From positions 2,024-7,915 of the forward strand of contig PLST01000094.1 in the NCBI GenBank assembly GCA_003164255.1: a DNA stretch of 5,892 nt, written 5' to 3'. Below are positions 4,421-5,892 of this stretch, one piece after another (within the stretch, counting starts at the first letter, position 1; every line of letters begins with the position of its first letter). The notes under the pieces are model-generated. The model saw nothing but the letters and a program-made list of their open reading frames with translations, did no database searches and was not told where the DNA came from. Origin of the DNA: Acidobacteriaceae bacterium (lineage in GTDB: Bacteria; Acidobacteriota; Terriglobia; Terriglobales; Acidobacteriaceae). Position numbers and translations under genes: made by a program.

Positions 4421-5593
4421 GTGACAATTCGCAATGGCCTCTTCTCTTCGGAATCCGTTTCTGAAGGGCACCCCGACAAACTTGCCGACCGCATCTCGGA
4501 CCGTATCCTGGATGCCTTTCTGGAGCGTGACCCGCAGGCTCGCGTCGCCTGCGAAACCATGCTGGCCGATCAGTGCGTGATTGTTGCCGGAGAGTTCAAG
4601 ACGCGCAACCCGCACGACTTCCATGCTGTGCGCTCACAAGCAGAATCGCTGGTCCGTGAAGTGCTGCGCGAAACCGGCTATACGAGTGCGGAAACTGGCA
4701 TCGACCCCGGGCGCTGCGAGGTTCAGATTCGGTTTAACTGGCAGGCGCAGGACATCAGCCAGGGAGTGGACCGCAGCGATGGTGTGCTGGGTGCCGGCGA
4801 TCAGGGGATGATGTTCGGTTACGCAACGGATGAAACACCCGAACGAATGCCCGCGCCCATTCTGTATGCGCACAGGTTGGTGCGCCGCCAAGCCGAAGCG
4901 CGGCGCAGTGGGCAGTTGCCCTGGCTGCGACCGGACGCCAAGTCGCAAGTAACTTTCCGGTACCGTGACGGGCTGCCGGTTGCGATTGAGAGCGTCGTGC
5001 TTTCCACACAGCACGAGGACTCCATAGATATTGACGAACTGCGCGATGCCGTTGAACAGTACATTATCGACCCGGTGATTCCTGCGGAGTTGCGCAGCAC
5101 CTCCTTTCGCACCTACATCAACCCTACCGGGCGGTTTGTCACGGGCGGTCCCAAAGGCGATACAGGGCTGACGGGCCGCAAGATCATCGTGGACACCTAC
5201 GGTGGAGCCGCTCCGCACGGCGGAGGGGCCTTCTCCGGCAAGGACCCTTCAAAAGTAGATCGCTCCGCAGCCTACATGGCACGTTTTCTGGCCAAACAGG
5301 TTGTAGCGCGTGGATGGGCACGGCGGGCGCTCGTTCAACTGGCCTACGCCATCGGAGTTGCCGAGCCGGTCAGCTTCCTAGTAGAGACCTACGGGACTGA
5401 GAGTGATCCACGGCGGGACTTTGCAGCGGAACTTTCCCGCGAATTCGACTTGCGCCCGCAGGGGATCATCAGAGCTCTCAACCTGCTGCGGCCAATCTAC
5501 TACCCAACTGCGGCTTATGGGCATTTTGGCAGAACCGATGTTGCTCTTCCATGGGAGGAAACGGTGTCGGAAGGAGTGCAAGCTCATGTCTAG
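4421..5593 (+). CDS. metK: S-adenosylmethionine synthase
   Basis: MetK makes S-adenosylmethionine from methionine and ATP, releasing phosphate and pyrophosphate, in the cytoplasm as a tetramer. From GTG 4421 the product is 390 aa, close to the 384 of the E. coli enzyme. All three domains and catalytic motifs are present: SESVSEGHPDK (9-20) with His17, the flexible-loop and ATP region QGVDRSD followed by GAGDQGMMFGYATDE (114-138), PDAKSQVTF with Lys174, GGPKGDTGLTGRK (242-254) with Arg253 and Lys254, and GGGAFSGKDPSKVDRSAAY (267-285) with Lys274, Lys278 and Asp280. RPIYYPTAAYGHFGR closes the protein. Nothing essential is missing, so it should be active. It follows the zinc-ribbon gene and overlaps the next gene by 8 bases. 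Whether it is the sole or an extra metK copy cannot be told from the window. Confidence 0.96.
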   Translation: MTIRNGLFSSESVSEGHPDKLADRISDRILDAFLERDPQARVACETMLADQCVIVAGEFKTRNPHDFHAVRSQAESLVREVLRETGYTSAETGIDPGRCEVQIRFNWQAQDISQGVDRSDGVLGAGDQGMMFGYATDETPERMPAPILYAHRLVRRQAEARRSGQLPWLRPDAKSQVTFRYRDGLPVAIESVVLSTQHEDSIDIDELRDAVEQYIIDPVIPAELRSTSFRTYINPTGRFVTGGPKGDTGLTGRKIIVDTYGGAAPHGGGAFSGKDPSKVDRSAAYMARFLAKQVVARGWARRALVQLAYAIGVAEPVSFLVETYGTESDPRRDFAAELSREFDLRPQGIIRALNLLRPIYYPTAAYGHFGRTDVALPWEETVSEGVQAHV

Positions 5594-5892
5594 CAAAGAT
5601 GGAACAGACTCAGGCGGAGTGGGTGCGGCCGACTCATCCGCTCCCACCCTGCGTGCGTTCGATACTCCGGCCCTACCAGATTGGGTTCTGTTCCATGTGC
5701 CTCACGACTCGACTTTTATCCCGCCCTCGGAGAGAAGCAAGCTTCTGCTCAACGAAGAGGAGTTGAAGTCTGAACTGCTCCACATGACCGATCACTGGAC
5801 TTTCGACCTGTTTACACGAGGCGTTCCTGAGGAACGGATACTCCGCTCCCCTATAAGCCGCCTGATCGTCGACGTGGAGAGGTTCGAAGAAG
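5586..5892 (+). CDS. N-formylglutamate amidohydrolase-family protein (partial, 3' end outside window)
   Basis: ATG 5586 overlaps the last eight bases of metK in another frame and is preceded by AAGGAG (5571-5576) nine bases upstream, so the two genes are translationally linked. Only 102 residues are visible. After a Ser/Gly-rich 30-residue start, WVLFHVPHDSTFIP (33-46) carries the HVPHDS signature of the N-formylglutamate amidohydrolase family, and SPISRLIVDVERFEE (88-102) matches its second conserved block around the metal site. LNEEELKSELLHMTDHWT (55-72) fits the intervening helix. Family members hydrolyse N-formylglutamate to glutamate and formate at the end of some histidine-degradation pathways, but many relatives have other N-acyl substrates. 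The family call is firm; the substrate is not. Confidence 0.8.
   Translation, partial: MSSKDGTDSGGVGAADSSAPTLRAFDTPALPDWVLFHVPHDSTFIPPSERSKLLLNEEELKSELLHMTDHWTFDLFTRGVPEERILRSPISRLIVDVERFEE

Noticed and set aside
4634..5218. Long minus-strand open frame opposite metK
   Set aside because: It is a shadow of metK codon bias in a GC-rich gene.
1..5892. CRISPR array, tRNA or rRNA genes
   Set aside because: No regularly spaced repeats, tRNA cloverleaf with a T-arm motif, or conserved rRNA sequence was seen.

Overview
The window looks like a boundary between an accessory region and a metabolic operon in a soil- or environment-type bacterium of moderately high GC. Taxonomy cannot be fixed from the sequence. 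Gene content and start-codon context are compatible with an Acidobacteria- or Proteobacteria-like genome, but this is only a guess.

Positions 1-600 are a graveyard of fragments. They hold a 54-codon stub resembling the N-terminus of a RecB-like nuclease, then a frameshifted C-terminal helix-turn-helix tail of a serine recombinase, then one copy of a 60-bp imperfect repeat. A second copy of that repeat (1301-1360) lies just after an intact gene (593-1252) encoding a winged-helix plus PD-(D/E)XK-like protein. That gene is therefore bracketed by related sequence blocks and may have arrived as cargo.

Positions 1457-2731 hold two abutting genes: a 94-aa protein of unknown function and a 329-aa TPR protein, with zero bases between stop and start. 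A 206-aa protein of unknown function (2821-3441) runs towards them on the other strand. No function can be assigned to this trio.

Positions 3594-3710 carry the most unusual element: a compact structured RNA on the + strand. A 9-bp closing helix, three internal hairpins and a terminator-like hairpin overlap one another in a mutually exclusive way. Its layout and several motifs recall the HEARO/omega-RNA scaffold that accompanies IscB nucleases, but no intact iscB follows, only a possible decayed start. A leader-type riboswitch for the downstream genes is the main alternative. Another 285 bases with several perfect short hairpins separate it from the next gene.

Positions 3994-5892 are a tightly packed + strand operon: a 121-aa cysteine-rich zinc-ribbon-like protein, metK (S-adenosylmethionine synthase, GTG start at 4421, full length with all catalytic motifs), and the first 102 codons of an N-formylglutamate amidohydrolase-family gene that overlaps metK by 8 bases and runs off the window. 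The two enzymes point to a small metabolic cluster; the role of the zinc-ribbon protein is unknown.
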